A stretch of DNA of 36,508 nt from an uncultured Ruminococcus sp. (GCF_937915125.1 NZ_CALDMP010000087.1:1-36508); one strand, 5' to 3'. Numbered from the stretch's first letter, positions 16,337-24,755 are shown. Program-made: numbers and translations. The notes: generated by a model from the sequence alone, not told the origin.

Positions 16337-17621
16337 AAACGGAATATCTTATGCAAAATGTACCGCAATGGTGTTGCTGACGCATGTGATCATGCTTCTG
16401 GCGATTCTGCTGCGGGGAAAATATGATACGCCCCAGGACATCCTGCCTCTGGCAGCGGCGGTCATCGGATTGGACATTGTGTACAGTGCAGTACTGCGTT
16501 TGTGTTACCGGCAAATGACATATACCTTGGACTTTGTGCTGTTGCTGCTGATCAATATCAGCGTTATTTTTCAATCCTGTTTCGGCGGCGTGGGGTTTGC
16601 GTTCAAGCATTACGTTACCTGTATTATCGCCCTTGTTTTCTGTCAGCTGGGATTTCTGCTGACCCGGAACCATGTATGGATCCAATCGAAAAAAATCGTT
16701 TTGTACGTCATTCTGGGTGCATTGATCCTGAGTATCCTGCTCCTGACAGGAAGCCGCAGTATGTGGATCAACCTGGGACCCATCAGTATTCAACCGTCAG
16801 AATTTATGAAACCGGTCTTTGTCCTGATCTGTGCCACATCCATCCGGGAACAGCACGAGAAAAAGAAGATCCTGTTCTTCTATGTTTCCAAAGAGATGAT
16901 GATCCTGACAGGTGCATTTATCATTATCGTGGGCTTGCAGTGGTGGTGCCGTGACCTGGGTTCTCTGCCAACTTTTGCAGCAGCCTATGGCTGTGCGCTG
17001 GTTTGCCGGCTATGTTATCCGAAGGCAAAGTTCTCGAAAAAAACGGTTATCGGTCTGAGTGCAGTCGGCGTCGTACTGATCCTGTTGGCATTGAAGTTCG
17101 CACCAGGATATGTACAGGATCGTCTCTCCGTGGATATCTGGAACCAGATGGAAGGCAACGGATATCAGCAGTGTAAAGCACTCATCGCCATTGCAGAAGG
17201 CGGTCTGTTTGGCAAGGGCCCCGGCTGTGGTTCACTGTACAAGGTCTTTGCGGCAGATACAGATATTGTCTTTTCCACCATCTGTGAAGAATGGGGCTTT
17301 TTGGTGGCGCTGCTGGCGATTCTCATTATCATGAGTATGCTGTTGCTGCCCATGATCAACAAACCCCGCAGCTATTTCCACACGACAATGATCCTGGGCG
17401 TTGTTGCGGTAATGATCGTTCAGATGGGATTGAATATCTTTGGTTCTTGCAATCTGATCCCGTTTACCGGCGTTACCATTCCCTTTATTTCGCAGGGAGG
17501 CAGTTCCATGATTACCAGCGGTTTTCTTGCGGGTATGCTGAAAGCGGGACAGTCACCGGTATTCCGTAAACCGGAACAGAAGAAAAAGAGATCTGTAAAG
17601 AGAAAGGCGGCTGTCGCATGA
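16329..17621 (+). CDS. SEDS family peptidoglycan polymerase (FtsW/RodA/SpoVE)
   Basis: The 430-residue polytopic membrane protein has about ten hydrophobic segments and the SEDS hallmarks: SRSMWINLGPISIQPSEFMKP near 140-160, GLFGKGPGCGSLYKVFAADTDIVFS with the functionally important Asp, and IPFTGVTIPFISQGGSSM near the C terminus. SEDS proteins polymerise lipid II glycan strands and need a partner class B PBP, here the next gene. The start overlaps the FHA gene by eight bases and its end overlaps the PBP gene by four. The context is closer to RodA-PbpA of actinobacteria than to the divisional FtsW-FtsI pair, but the exact role (elongation, division or sporulation) cannot be set from sequence alone. 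Confidence 0.93.
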   Translation: MYKNGISYAKCTAMVLLTHVIMLLAILLRGKYDTPQDILPLAAAVIGLDIVYSAVLRLCYRQMTYTLDFVLLLLINISVIFQSCFGGVGFAFKHYVTCIIALVFCQLGFLLTRNHVWIQSKKIVLYVILGALILSILLLTGSRSMWINLGPISIQPSEFMKPVFVLICATSIREQHEKKKILFFYVSKEMMILTGAFIIIVGLQWWCRDLGSLPTFAAAYGCALVCRLCYPKAKFSKKTVIGLSAVGVVLILLALKFAPGYVQDRLSVDIWNQMEGNGYQQCKALIAIAEGGLFGKGPGCGSLYKVFAADTDIVFSTICEEWGFLVALLAILIIMSMLLLPMINKPRSYFHTTMILGVVAVMIVQMGLNIFGSCNLIPFTGVTIPFISQGGSSMITSGFLAGMLKAGQSPVFRKPEQKKKRSVKRKAAVA

Positions 17622-18973
17622 AAAGTATCCAAAGCATCAGGCGAGGTGAGCGCCTGACCATTCTGATCCTCGTTGCGTTTTTCATTGGAATGGGTATTCT
17701 GGTATTCAAGGTCGTTCGGGAATCCTCGTTTTATATGTCACACTCAGATGATGTCACACTGGGAAAAGTGTATGATAGAAACGACCAGGTATTATTTGAC
17801 CCGGACGCCAGCACGGAGACCTATGAGGCAGATTATTTTGTAGACGTGGGTAATGTCATCGGCGATGACAGCGGGCAGATGACCAATACACTGGTTTCAG
17901 AGAATCTGGAAAGCTTGCAGAATTACAGTCTGATTTTCGGGGCAACGCCACATGGACAGACGGCGATTTATTCCACCCTGGATCATGAGGCCAATCGGAC
18001 AGTCTATAACGCATTCGGGAATAAGGACGGCACTGCTATTGCCTATAATTATCAGACAGGGGAGATTCTGGTCTGTGTCAGTAAGCCCAGTGTAAATATC
18101 CTGGACAATTATGCAAACATTGCAGAGCTGCCCGAAGGCAGTCTGATCTGCAAAGCATTCTATGAAACCACACCTGGTTCCACCCAGAAAATCGCAACAA
18201 CTGCTGCTGCACTGGAGACATTTGGCTATGATGGACTGATGTCGAGATCCTACAATTGCAGCGGAATCTATACCACAAAGTATAATCAGCAGATCAAGTG
18301 CCACGATCTCAGCGGACATGGGACGCAGAATATTGTTCAGGCATTTGAAAACAGCTGCAATCCTTTTTTTGCGCAGCTGGTACAGGATATGCCTCTGGAT
18401 CGTATTATTACTACCTATTCCCGGATGGGAATTGCAGTCAATGAGGAAAAACCGAAAAAAATTGAATTTGATGGTATTTCCTCTTTCAGTGCGTCTACCA
18501 AGCTGACAGATACCAGCGATTTTGACACCATGTGGAGTTGTATGGGACAAAGTGAAGCCCTGGCAAGCCCATGTCAGATGATGCTTTGGGAGAGTGCCAT
18601 TGCCAATGGTACAGGAACTGTGACCAATCCGTATCTGATCGATCATACAACAGGCGTTACCGGCAGCACAACATATTCAGCCGAAACCTGTTATGGCAAT
18701 GCAATTTTTTCTGCTGAGGTTGCCAGTCAGATCAAGCAGATCATGCGGCAGAATGGTCAGGAAAAATATGCGTCCATCGGATATCCGGTAGGCGTAAAAA
18801 GTGGTACAGCACAGGTGAAAAACGGTGCTTCAGAAAATTCACTTCTCGTTGGATTTAACGATGATCCCAATTTGCCCATCGCATTTTGTGTTGTTATTGA
18901 GGATCGGGTTTCCGGAGAGATTTCCACTTCAGAACTGGTTTCCACAATGCTGCATGCACTGGATAAATCGTAA
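17618..18973 (+). CDS. Class B penicillin-binding protein (transpeptidase)
   Basis: The 451-residue protein has an N-terminal membrane anchor (about 13-33) and an extracytoplasmic part. The transpeptidase motifs are SxxK at Ser188-Lys191 (STQK), SxN at Ser246-Asn248 (SCN) and KSGT at 394-397. It is short for a class B PBP and has only a reduced dimerisation region before the catalytic domain, as in actinobacterial PbpA. It should crosslink the strands made by the SEDS partner, whose gene it overlaps by four bases (ATGA). It is last in the operon, followed by a long palindrome that can end the transcript. Confidence 0.92.
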   Translation: MKSIQSIRRGERLTILILVAFFIGMGILVFKVVRESSFYMSHSDDVTLGKVYDRNDQVLFDPDASTETYEADYFVDVGNVIGDDSGQMTNTLVSENLESLQNYSLIFGATPHGQTAIYSTLDHEANRTVYNAFGNKDGTAIAYNYQTGEILVCVSKPSVNILDNYANIAELPEGSLICKAFYETTPGSTQKIATTAAALETFGYDGLMSRSYNCSGIYTTKYNQQIKCHDLSGHGTQNIVQAFENSCNPFFAQLVQDMPLDRIITTYSRMGIAVNEEKPKKIEFDGISSFSASTKLTDTSDFDTMWSCMGQSEALASPCQMMLWESAIANGTGTVTNPYLIDHTTGVTGSTTYSAETCYGNAIFSAEVASQIKQIMRQNGQEKYASIGYPVGVKSGTAQVKNGASENSLLVGFNDDPNLPIAFCVVIEDRVSGEISTSELVSTMLHALDKS

Positions 18974-18983
18974 AAATACAATA

Positions 18984-19146
18984 AAAAGGGACTGTTGCAA
19001 GAACAGCAAAATCCTGGTTTACGGGTCGATGTGGGCATCGACCCCTACAAAATGTCACACATTTCGTGGTAATTTGTAGGGTGCGATGCCCACATCGCAC
19101 CGTTTTCCTGTTGGATTTTGACTGTCCTGCAACAGCCCCTTTTTTG
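18984..19146. repeat. Nested palindromic repeat, about 160 bp, doubling as terminator
   Basis: The outer arms AAAAAGGG(A/G)CTGTTGCA (from 18984, and inverted up to 19145) enclose a second pair, CAAAATCC and GGATTTTG, and an inner pair (19023-19050 with 19074-19101) matching over about 28 bases. Each inner arm is itself a palindrome (CGATGTGGGCATCG and GCGATGCCCACATCGC). The A-run on the left and T-run on the right make it a terminator for both the PBP gene and the small alarmone synthetase. Its nested symmetry and length fit a mobile or amplified repeat family rather than a simple terminator. No coding sequence is present. Confidence 0.85.
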
Positions 19147-19151
19147 ATATA

Positions 19152-19832
19152 TCAAAGTAGATTGATCTGCTTGAACATATCCTGCATTTTACGATCAGTT
19201 GCCGCAATGGTTTCGGCACACTCTTTCAACTCATCTGTCAGAGTCGCTGCAACTTTCGGATCCCCAGTGGATTTATAGTGCAGCTGATGCTCCAGACTTG
19301 CCCAGAAATCCATGGCAATGGTGCGGATCTGTATTTCGACGGGTGCGGTCTGTCTGCCGTTAGACATATAGACCGGCACATCCAGGATCATATGAAAGCT
19401 GCGGTAGCCGTTGGGCTTTGGATTTTTGATATAGTCCTTGATCATGCGCAGCTGAAAGGCACTGCGTTTTGTGAGCAGATCGGCAATGGCATAGATATCG
19501 TCAATATAACAGCAGATGACACGCACACCGGCAATATCGGTCAGATTGTTCCGGGCACTTTCCGGCGTGATAGGCATCCCTTTCCGTCGGAGTTTTCCCA
19601 CAATACTCTGGGGTGTTTTGATGCGGCTTTCAATGTTATGGATGGGATTCCGCTGAAAGCGCATACTGAACTCATTATCAAAAATATTCAGCTGCGCCTT
19701 GACAAGTTCGATGGCAGAATCATAGAGGTGTTCCAGCTCCAGGAAGGAATAGAACACATCCTGGATCTGGTCTTCTTTTTGTGTCGGAACAACATCCCGG
19801 ATCGCATCCAGGTAAAATTCTTTATCATCCAT
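19152..19832 (-). CDS. Small alarmone synthetase, (p)ppGpp synthesis
   Basis: The 226-residue protein contains only the RelA/SpoT synthetase domain. Conserved stretches are LTDIAGVRVICCYIDDIY, KNPKPNGYRSFHMIL and VEIQIRTIAMDFWASLEHQLHYK. It lacks the HD hydrolase, TGS and ACT domains of a long RSH protein, and its length matches YjbM/RelQ-type small synthetases, which convert GDP or GTP and ATP to (p)ppGpp. The ATG at 19832 has AAGGAAAG a little upstream. It lies downstream of gatB::aspS but is separated from it by a hairpin, so linkage to that operon is partial. Proximity to tRNA charging genes fits a link with amino-acid stress, but this is inference. Confidence 0.9.
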   Translation of the reverse strand: MDDKEFYLDAIRDVVPTQKEDQIQDVFYSFLELEHLYDSAIELVKAQLNIFDNEFSMRFQRNPIHNIESRIKTPQSIVGKLRRKGMPITPESARNNLTDIAGVRVICCYIDDIYAIADLLTKRSAFQLRMIKDYIKNPKPNGYRSFHMILDVPVYMSNGRQTAPVEIQIRTIAMDFWASLEHQLHYKSTGDPKVAATLTDELKECAETIAATDRKMQDMFKQINLL

Positions 19833-19857
19833 AGTTTGTCACTTTCCTTGAGAAGAA

Positions 19858-19889
19858 AACGCACACAAATAGACTCACTTGTGTGCGTT
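19858..19889 (-). terminator. Terminator of the gatCAB operon
   Basis: AACGCACACAA (19858-19868) pairs with TTGTGTGCGTT (19879-19889). On the minus strand it is followed by a T-rich stretch. It lies 20 bases after the gatB::aspS stop. Confidence 0.8.
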
Positions 19890-19908
19890 AAAAAGGTTGA
19901 TACGTTTT

Positions 19909-22779
19909 TTACGGGAGCAGACGGTTGATATCACGGGGGAACATGCTTGCCTGGCGAACATTGGACAGTCCCAGAAGCTTCATGACAAGTCGTTCCAGAC
20001 CGATGCCCAGGCCGCCGTGAGGCGGCAGACCATACTTGTGGGCTTCCAGATAATACTTGAAGTCCTCTGGATCCAGACCTTGTGCGTGCATTTTGTCCAG
20101 CTGTTCCTGATAATCATGGATACGCTGACCGCCGCTTGTGATCTCCAGGCCACGGAACAGCAGGTCAAACTTGTATGCCAGACGAGGATCTTCTCGTGAG
20201 TTCATCGCATAGAACGGCGGCTTTGAGGATGGGAAGTGGGTGACGAAAATAAAATCACTGCCAAAGGTCTCCTTGGCGTATTCGCAGATCGCAACTTCAT
20301 CTTCCGGCTCCAGATCCAGCTTGTTCTTCGAGCCCTTGTTGCCCAGGATCTCCTTTGCTTCCAGCAGGGTTACGCTGGGAATCTCATGGATGACCGGAAT
20401 ATCTGCTTCCAGCAGTTCCAGCTCATAGGCATAATTCGCACGGAGATAATCCATAACATAGCGCAGCATGGCAGTTTCCATTGCCATGACATCATACATG
20501 CTGTCGATATAACCCATTTCGAAGTCCAGACCGATATACTCGTTAATATGACGGGAAGTGGCGTGCTTTTCTGCACGATACACCGGAGCGATCTCAAAGA
20601 CACGGTCGAAGAATGCCACAGCAGTCTGCTTGTAGAACTGAGGGGACTGGTTCAGGAATGCAGGCTTATCAAAATATTCCAGATGGAAGATGTTTGCGCC
20701 GCCTTCGGCACCCTGTGCAACGATCTTCGGGCTGTGGATCTCAGTAAATCCTTCTTTGAGCATGAACTCCCGGAAACCGCCCACTACGCCTTCCTGGATC
20801 TTGAAAATGGCACGTTCGTACACGTTGCGCAGTGCAACAGAACGATTATCCAGGTTGATATCGAGTGCGCAGCCCAGCTTCTTGTTGGAAACTTTCAGCG
20901 GATACTCCGCATTGGAATTTGCGATGACCTGTAATTCAGACAGCTGTACTTCAACGCCGCCCACTGCCTTTTCGTTCTTTGTAACAGTGCCGCGGATCCA
21001 GACGAAGTTGCCTTCCCGCAGACCGTCCATGGAATCCTTGCACTGTTCCGGAGTATACAGCGACTGGATCAGATACCGTCCGGTACGCAGAATAACAAAG
21101 GCAAAACCGCTCATCTGGCGAATTTTATGCACGCAGGCACGGATCGTGATCTCTTTGCCCACGTGATCTGCTGCATCGGCAAAGTCAAATTCATGGAGCA
21201 GATGGTCTGTTCCAATCTGGAGAATGCCATCTTTCCGTTCCGGCTGATACTTTGCTTCGTTGGCGAAAGGTGTGCAAGCGTTTTCAACTGCTGCTTTTGT
21301 TTCAGTATCCTGCTTCTGGGAATCCTCAGCTTCTGCCTGGGGAACAGCTTCTGTCAGCTTTTTCTCCAGCAGGTCCTTGATCACGCCGGGTGTGCATACG
21401 CCACGCAGTACTTTTGTACACTGACCCATGAGGAATCCGAATACCTTCTTTTCGCCGTTCTGATACTGTGTCACTGCAGCTGCATTTTCAGACAGAATGG
21501 ATGCGATCATCTCTTCCGCCTTAGCCGTATCGTTCACAATGAGCATACCGGACTGCTGTGCAATGGTCTTTGCATCCTTTCCTGTTTCGATCATCTGGCG
21601 GAGAATCTTCTTAGCATCGTTCTTGGATACCTTTTCGGTATCCGCCATCTGCACCAGTTCTGCAAATTCCTGGGCAGTGAAGGGGAGTGCTTCCATGGAG
21701 ACTTCGCCCAGATTTACACGGCGCAGCAGCTCCACAATAATAAAGTTTGCGATACTCTTTGGCTGATTGTATGCCGCAACCGCTTCATCATAGAAATCAG
21801 AAACACGCTTCTGATTGATCAGGATCTGCGCATCTGTCTTGGACAAGCCATACTGTTCCGTATAGCGTTTCATACGCTTGTGCGGCAGTTCCGGCAGCAT
21901 TGCCTTGATGGAATCCAGCATCTCATCGGTGAAGTTCACCTGGAGAATATCCGGCTCCGGGAAATAGCGGTAGTCGTGGGCGTTTTCCTTGCTTCTCATG
22001 GAAGATGTCTCGCCCTTGTTTTCATTGAAACGGCGTGTTTCCTGTACTACCTGCTTGCCTGCATCCAGCAGTCTGGACTGACGCTTGATCTCATAGTTAA
22101 TGGCACGGGTGATGGATTTCAGGGAGTTCATATTTTTGATCTCTGCACGGGTTCCCAGCTTGGTATCGCCCGGGCGCATAATAGATACGTTAACATCACA
22201 GCGCAGAGAACCTTCCTCCATTTTACAGTCACTGACACCGGCATATTGCAGCAGAAGGATGACCTTTTCAATAAATGCCTTTGCTTCCTCAGCGGAGGAA
22301 ATATCCGGTTCAGTCACGATTTCTACCAGCGGAATACCGCAGCGGTTGTAGTCAGCCAAGGATACAGCGTTGAAATCATCGTGTACAAGCTTTCCGGCAT
22401 CTTCTTCCAGATGGATATGGTTGATGCGGATATCTTTCTTGCCGGCAGAGGTCTCGATCTCCACCTTTCCCTCCAGACAGAGAGGGCGGTAAAGCTGAGA
22501 GATCTGATATGCCTTGGGCAGATCGGGGTAGAAGTAATTCTTCCGGTCGAATACGGAGAATTTATTGATATCGCAGCCCAGTGCGAAGCCTGCCTTTACA
22601 GCGTACTCTACAGCGGTCTGGTTAATGACCGGGAGTGTGCCCGGCATACCGGTGCAGACCGGACAGCAGCGGGAGTTCTGGCTTCCACCGAATTCAGCGC
22701 TGCATGTGCAGAATACCTTGGATTTTGTCAGAAGTTCGGCATGGATTTCCAAACCGATTACAGGAATATAGGATGACAT
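19909..22779 (-). CDS. gatB/aspS: GatB-AspRS fusion: amidotransferase subunit B joined to aspartyl-tRNA synthetase
   Basis: One uninterrupted 956-codon frame encodes two complete enzymes. Residues 1-475 are GatB: cysteines 24, 26, 39 and 42 form the zinc knuckle, FDRKNYFYPDLPKAYQISQ is the family signature, and the C-terminal helical/YqeY-like tail ends near TPGVIKDLLEKKL. Residues 476-520 form a polar linker. Residues 521-956 are an archaeal-type AspRS: an OB-fold anticodon domain (about 535-625), QSPQ at 711-714, motif 2 with Arg735-x-Glu737, and motif 3 GLGIGLER at 923-930. GatB presents Asp-tRNA(Asn) or Glu-tRNA(Gln) for amidation. A non-discriminating AspRS makes Asp-tRNA(Asn), and His551 in the anticodon loop fits that type. 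The gene is third in the gatC-gatA operon. The start at 22779 has GGAGG 13 bases upstream, slightly far. Confidence 0.95.
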   Translation of the reverse strand: MSSYIPVIGLEIHAELLTKSKVFCTCSAEFGGSQNSRCCPVCTGMPGTLPVINQTAVEYAVKAGFALGCDINKFSVFDRKNYFYPDLPKAYQISQLYRPLCLEGKVEIETSAGKKDIRINHIHLEEDAGKLVHDDFNAVSLADYNRCGIPLVEIVTEPDISSAEEAKAFIEKVILLLQYAGVSDCKMEEGSLRCDVNVSIMRPGDTKLGTRAEIKNMNSLKSITRAINYEIKRQSRLLDAGKQVVQETRRFNENKGETSSMRSKENAHDYRYFPEPDILQVNFTDEMLDSIKAMLPELPHKRMKRYTEQYGLSKTDAQILINQKRVSDFYDEAVAAYNQPKSIANFIIVELLRRVNLGEVSMEALPFTAQEFAELVQMADTEKVSKNDAKKILRQMIETGKDAKTIAQQSGMLIVNDTAKAEEMIASILSENAAAVTQYQNGEKKVFGFLMGQCTKVLRGVCTPGVIKDLLEKKLTEAVPQAEAEDSQKQDTETKAAVENACTPFANEAKYQPERKDGILQIGTDHLLHEFDFADAADHVGKEITIRACVHKIRQMSGFAFVILRTGRYLIQSLYTPEQCKDSMDGLREGNFVWIRGTVTKNEKAVGGVEVQLSELQVIANSNAEYPLKVSNKKLGCALDINLDNRSVALRNVYERAIFKIQEGVVGGFREFMLKEGFTEIHSPKIVAQGAEGGANIFHLEYFDKPAFLNQSPQFYKQTAVAFFDRVFEIAPVYRAEKHATSRHINEYIGLDFEMGYIDSMYDVMAMETAMLRYVMDYLRANYAYELELLEADIPVIHEIPSVTLLEAKEILGNKGSKNKLDLEPEDEVAICEYAKETFGSDFIFVTHFPSSKPPFYAMNSREDPRLAYKFDLLFRGLEITSGGQRIHDYQEQLDKMHAQGLDPEDFKYYLEAHKYGLPPHGGLGIGLERLVMKLLGLSNVRQASMFPRDINRLLP

Positions 22780-22797
22780 AATAAAACACAGACCTCC

Positions 22798-24249
22798 TTA
22801 AAGTACCGGTGCAGCCAGTTTGAATTGCTGCTCAAAGGCATCAGCCACCTGCAGAATTGTCGATTCGTCAAACTGCTTTCCCACGATGGACATGCCAATG
22901 GGCATACCGGACGCATTGTAGCCGCAGGGTGTGGAAATTGCCGGCAGGGAAGCGATATTGACAGTAACAGTGCAGATATCTGCCTGATACATCTTTGCCG
23001 GATCCGAGATATTTTCATTAACGCCATAGGCTACAGTCGGAGAAGTCGGTGTCAGGATCACATCGCAGCTTTCAAAGATATTGGAATATTCAGCGGTGAT
23101 ACGCTGTTTCAATGCCATTGCCTTGCCGTAATATGCATCATAGTAGCCACTGGAAAGGGCATAGTTTCCCAGCAGGATCCGGCGCTTTACTTCATCGCCG
23201 AAGCCTTCACTTCTGGAATTGCAGATCAGTTCTTGGAAGGTATCGCCGATCTTGCTGCGGTGACCGTACTTAATGCCGTCATAGCGGGAGAGATTGGACG
23301 ATGCCTCTGCCGATGCGATCAGATAATATGCAGCAACGGCATATTTCAGGCTGGGCATACTGCATTCTACCAGCTGAGCCCCCATCGCCTCGTATGTCTT
23401 AGCCGCATTCAGAACGGCGTCACGTACTTCTGCATCAATACCTTCTGCGTAAAATTCCTTAGGCAGTGCAATCTTCAGTCCCTTGATATCTTTTCCCAAT
23501 TTTGCTGTGAAATCTTCGGTGCTGCGCTTGGAAACGGTACCGTCATGGGGATCATAACCTGCAATGGCATTCAGCAGCCATGCACAGTCCTTTGCATTTT
23601 TTGCGATGGGTCCGATCTGATCCAGAGAGGAAGCGAAGGCTACCAGACCGTAACGGGAAACTCTGCCATAAGTGGGCTTTAAACCGGTAACGCCGCAGAA
23701 TGCAGCCGGCTGACGGATTGAGCCGCCGGTGTCAGAACCCAGTGCAGCTGCCGCCAGAGAAGCAGATACGCAGGCGGCAGAACCGCCGGAGGAACCGCCC
23801 GGTACGCACTCCGTGTTAAACGGATTGCGTGTCTTTGCAAATGCGGATGTCTGTGTCGAACCGCCCATGGCGAACTCGTCCATACTGGTTTTTCCCAGCA
23901 TGACTGCATCCTGTGCCATCAGCTTTTCCATAACGGTAGCGTTGTAAGGCGGCACGAAGTCCTCCAGCATTTTGGAAGCGCAGGTTGTCCGGATGCCGTC
24001 AGTACAGATATTGTCCTTGATGGCAAGGGGAATGCCGCAGAGCATTCCGGCTTCACCAGCATCGATCTTCTTCTGCGCAGCCGCAGCATCTGCCATGGCA
24101 CGTTCAGATGTTACTGTGATATAGCTTTGGATCGTATCATCGAACTTCGCAATGCGATCCAGATAACCCTGCGTCAGCTCCGGTGCGGAAATTTCCTTGC
24201 TGTCCAGCATTTTGCGCAGGCGTTCTATTGTCAGTTGCGTAAAATCCAT
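22798..24249 (-). CDS. gatA: Asp-tRNA(Asn)/Glu-tRNA(Gln) amidotransferase subunit A
   Basis: The 483-residue glutaminase subunit releases ammonia from glutamine and channels it to GatB. The amidase-signature triad region is visible: Lys in GIPLAIKDNICT, and the glycine/serine-rich GGSSGGSAACVSA followed by GSDTGGSIRQPA with the nucleophilic Ser. I chose ATG at 24249 (MDFTQLTIERLRKML), which matches the usual GatA N terminus and length. Longer in-frame starts upstream would run through the gatC end and add an unlike N terminus. The Shine-Dalgarno for this start is 29 bases away and separated by a hairpin (separate entry). The stop overlaps the ribosome site of gatB::aspS. Confidence 0.96.
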   Translation of the reverse strand: MDFTQLTIERLRKMLDSKEISAPELTQGYLDRIAKFDDTIQSYITVTSERAMADAAAAQKKIDAGEAGMLCGIPLAIKDNICTDGIRTTCASKMLEDFVPPYNATVMEKLMAQDAVMLGKTSMDEFAMGGSTQTSAFAKTRNPFNTECVPGGSSGGSAACVSASLAAAALGSDTGGSIRQPAAFCGVTGLKPTYGRVSRYGLVAFASSLDQIGPIAKNAKDCAWLLNAIAGYDPHDGTVSKRSTEDFTAKLGKDIKGLKIALPKEFYAEGIDAEVRDAVLNAAKTYEAMGAQLVECSMPSLKYAVAAYYLIASAEASSNLSRYDGIKYGHRSKIGDTFQELICNSRSEGFGDEVKRRILLGNYALSSGYYDAYYGKAMALKQRITAEYSNIFESCDVILTPTSPTVAYGVNENISDPAKMYQADICTVTVNIASLPAISTPCGYNASGMPIGMSIVGKQFDESTILQVADAFEQQFKLAAPVL

Positions 24250-24286
24250 AGTTTTTTGTCCGCCGTTTTCGGCGAACACCTCCTTT
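24247..24286 (-). promoter_or_regulatory. gatA ribosome site with intervening hairpin
   Basis: On the minus strand, a strong AAAGGAGGTG (24286-24277) is followed by an 8-bp hairpin, GTTCGCCG-AAAA-CGGCGGAC (24277-24258, with one G-T pair), then eight bases and the ATG (24249). The linear SD-to-start distance is 29 bases, too long for good initiation. With the hairpin folded, the effective gap is about nine bases. Confidence 0.6.
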
Positions 24287-24302
24287 ATCTCGATTTTGCA
24301 GA

Positions 24303-24581
24303 TCATTCTACGACCTTCGGTACAACGAAGCAATTCTCATCGTTGACCGCATTTTGCAGAATTTTTTCTGTGGGGAAGCTGTCAGCCTTGACATCTTCTC
24401 TCAGATCGTTCAGATAGATATCCTTATTATCTGCCAGCGCATCATATTCCACATCGATTTCCTTTACGGTATCCATGATCTCAATGATGCTTGTCATTTC
24501 TGCTGCCATCTTTTCCATTTCTTCCGGTGTGAAACTGAGCTTTCCCAGTTCTGCCAGATAGGCAATCATCTGTAAATCCAA
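24303..24581 (-). CDS. gatC: Asp-tRNA(Asn)/Glu-tRNA(Gln) amidotransferase subunit C
   Basis: The 92-residue protein wraps GatA and GatB and stabilises the complex. The N-terminal helix MIAYLAELGKLSFTPEEMEKMAAEMTSIIE and the C-terminal LREDVKADSFPTEKILQNAVNDENCFVVPKVVE are typical of GatC. TTG at 24581 is the likely start because GAGGG lies about six bases upstream; the ATG four codons later would be 18 bases away. It is first in the operon, with a promoter about 90 bases upstream. Confidence 0.94.
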   Translation of the reverse strand: MDLQMIAYLAELGKLSFTPEEMEKMAAEMTSIIEIMDTVKEIDVEYDALADNKDIYLNDLREDVKADSFPTEKILQNAVNDENCFVVPKVVE

Positions 24582-24610
24582 TGCAAACCCTCATTTCTTT
24601 TGGTTTTTGA

Positions 24611-24650
24611 AAAACGCCGCAGGATGCAATCATGTTCGCAGAACTGCGGC
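24611..24650 (-). promoter_or_regulatory. Leader hairpin before gatC, possible attenuator
   Basis: On the minus strand GCCGCAG (24650-24644) pairs with CTGCGGC (24622-24616), with a 21-base loop, and is followed by G and five T residues. It lies between the gatC promoter and gatC. The stem is short for its loop, so it could be a weak attenuator or simply a leader fold. No T-box landmarks were seen. Confidence 0.35.
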
Positions 24651-24667
24651 ATCTTACGATCTGTTTT

Positions 24668-24696
24668 ATTATATCACAATCCTTCTGATATTGCAA
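24668..24696 (-). promoter_or_regulatory. Promoter of the gatC-gatA-gatB::aspS operon
   Basis: On the minus strand, TTGCAA (24696-24691), 17 bases, then TATAAT (24673-24668). Confidence 0.78.
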
Positions 24697-24755
24697 GGAT
24701 TTTCTTTGACAGAAGCATAAAATTCCCGAATTCGAAAAAAATTTCTGGATACAGC

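Noticed and set aside
21127..22776. Long open frame on the plus strand opposite gatB
   Set aside because: It is the complement of the GatB part of the fusion. Its Cys/His-rich, low-complexity product matches no known family.
22798..24333. Longer GatA form beginning 28 codons upstream
   Set aside because: The extra N terminus overlaps the gatC stop and the ribosome site, and does not resemble GatA. The start at 24249 gives the usual length.
24581..24700. T-box leader before gatC
   Set aside because: The leader is too short and lacks the T-box sequence and specifier-loop landmarks.
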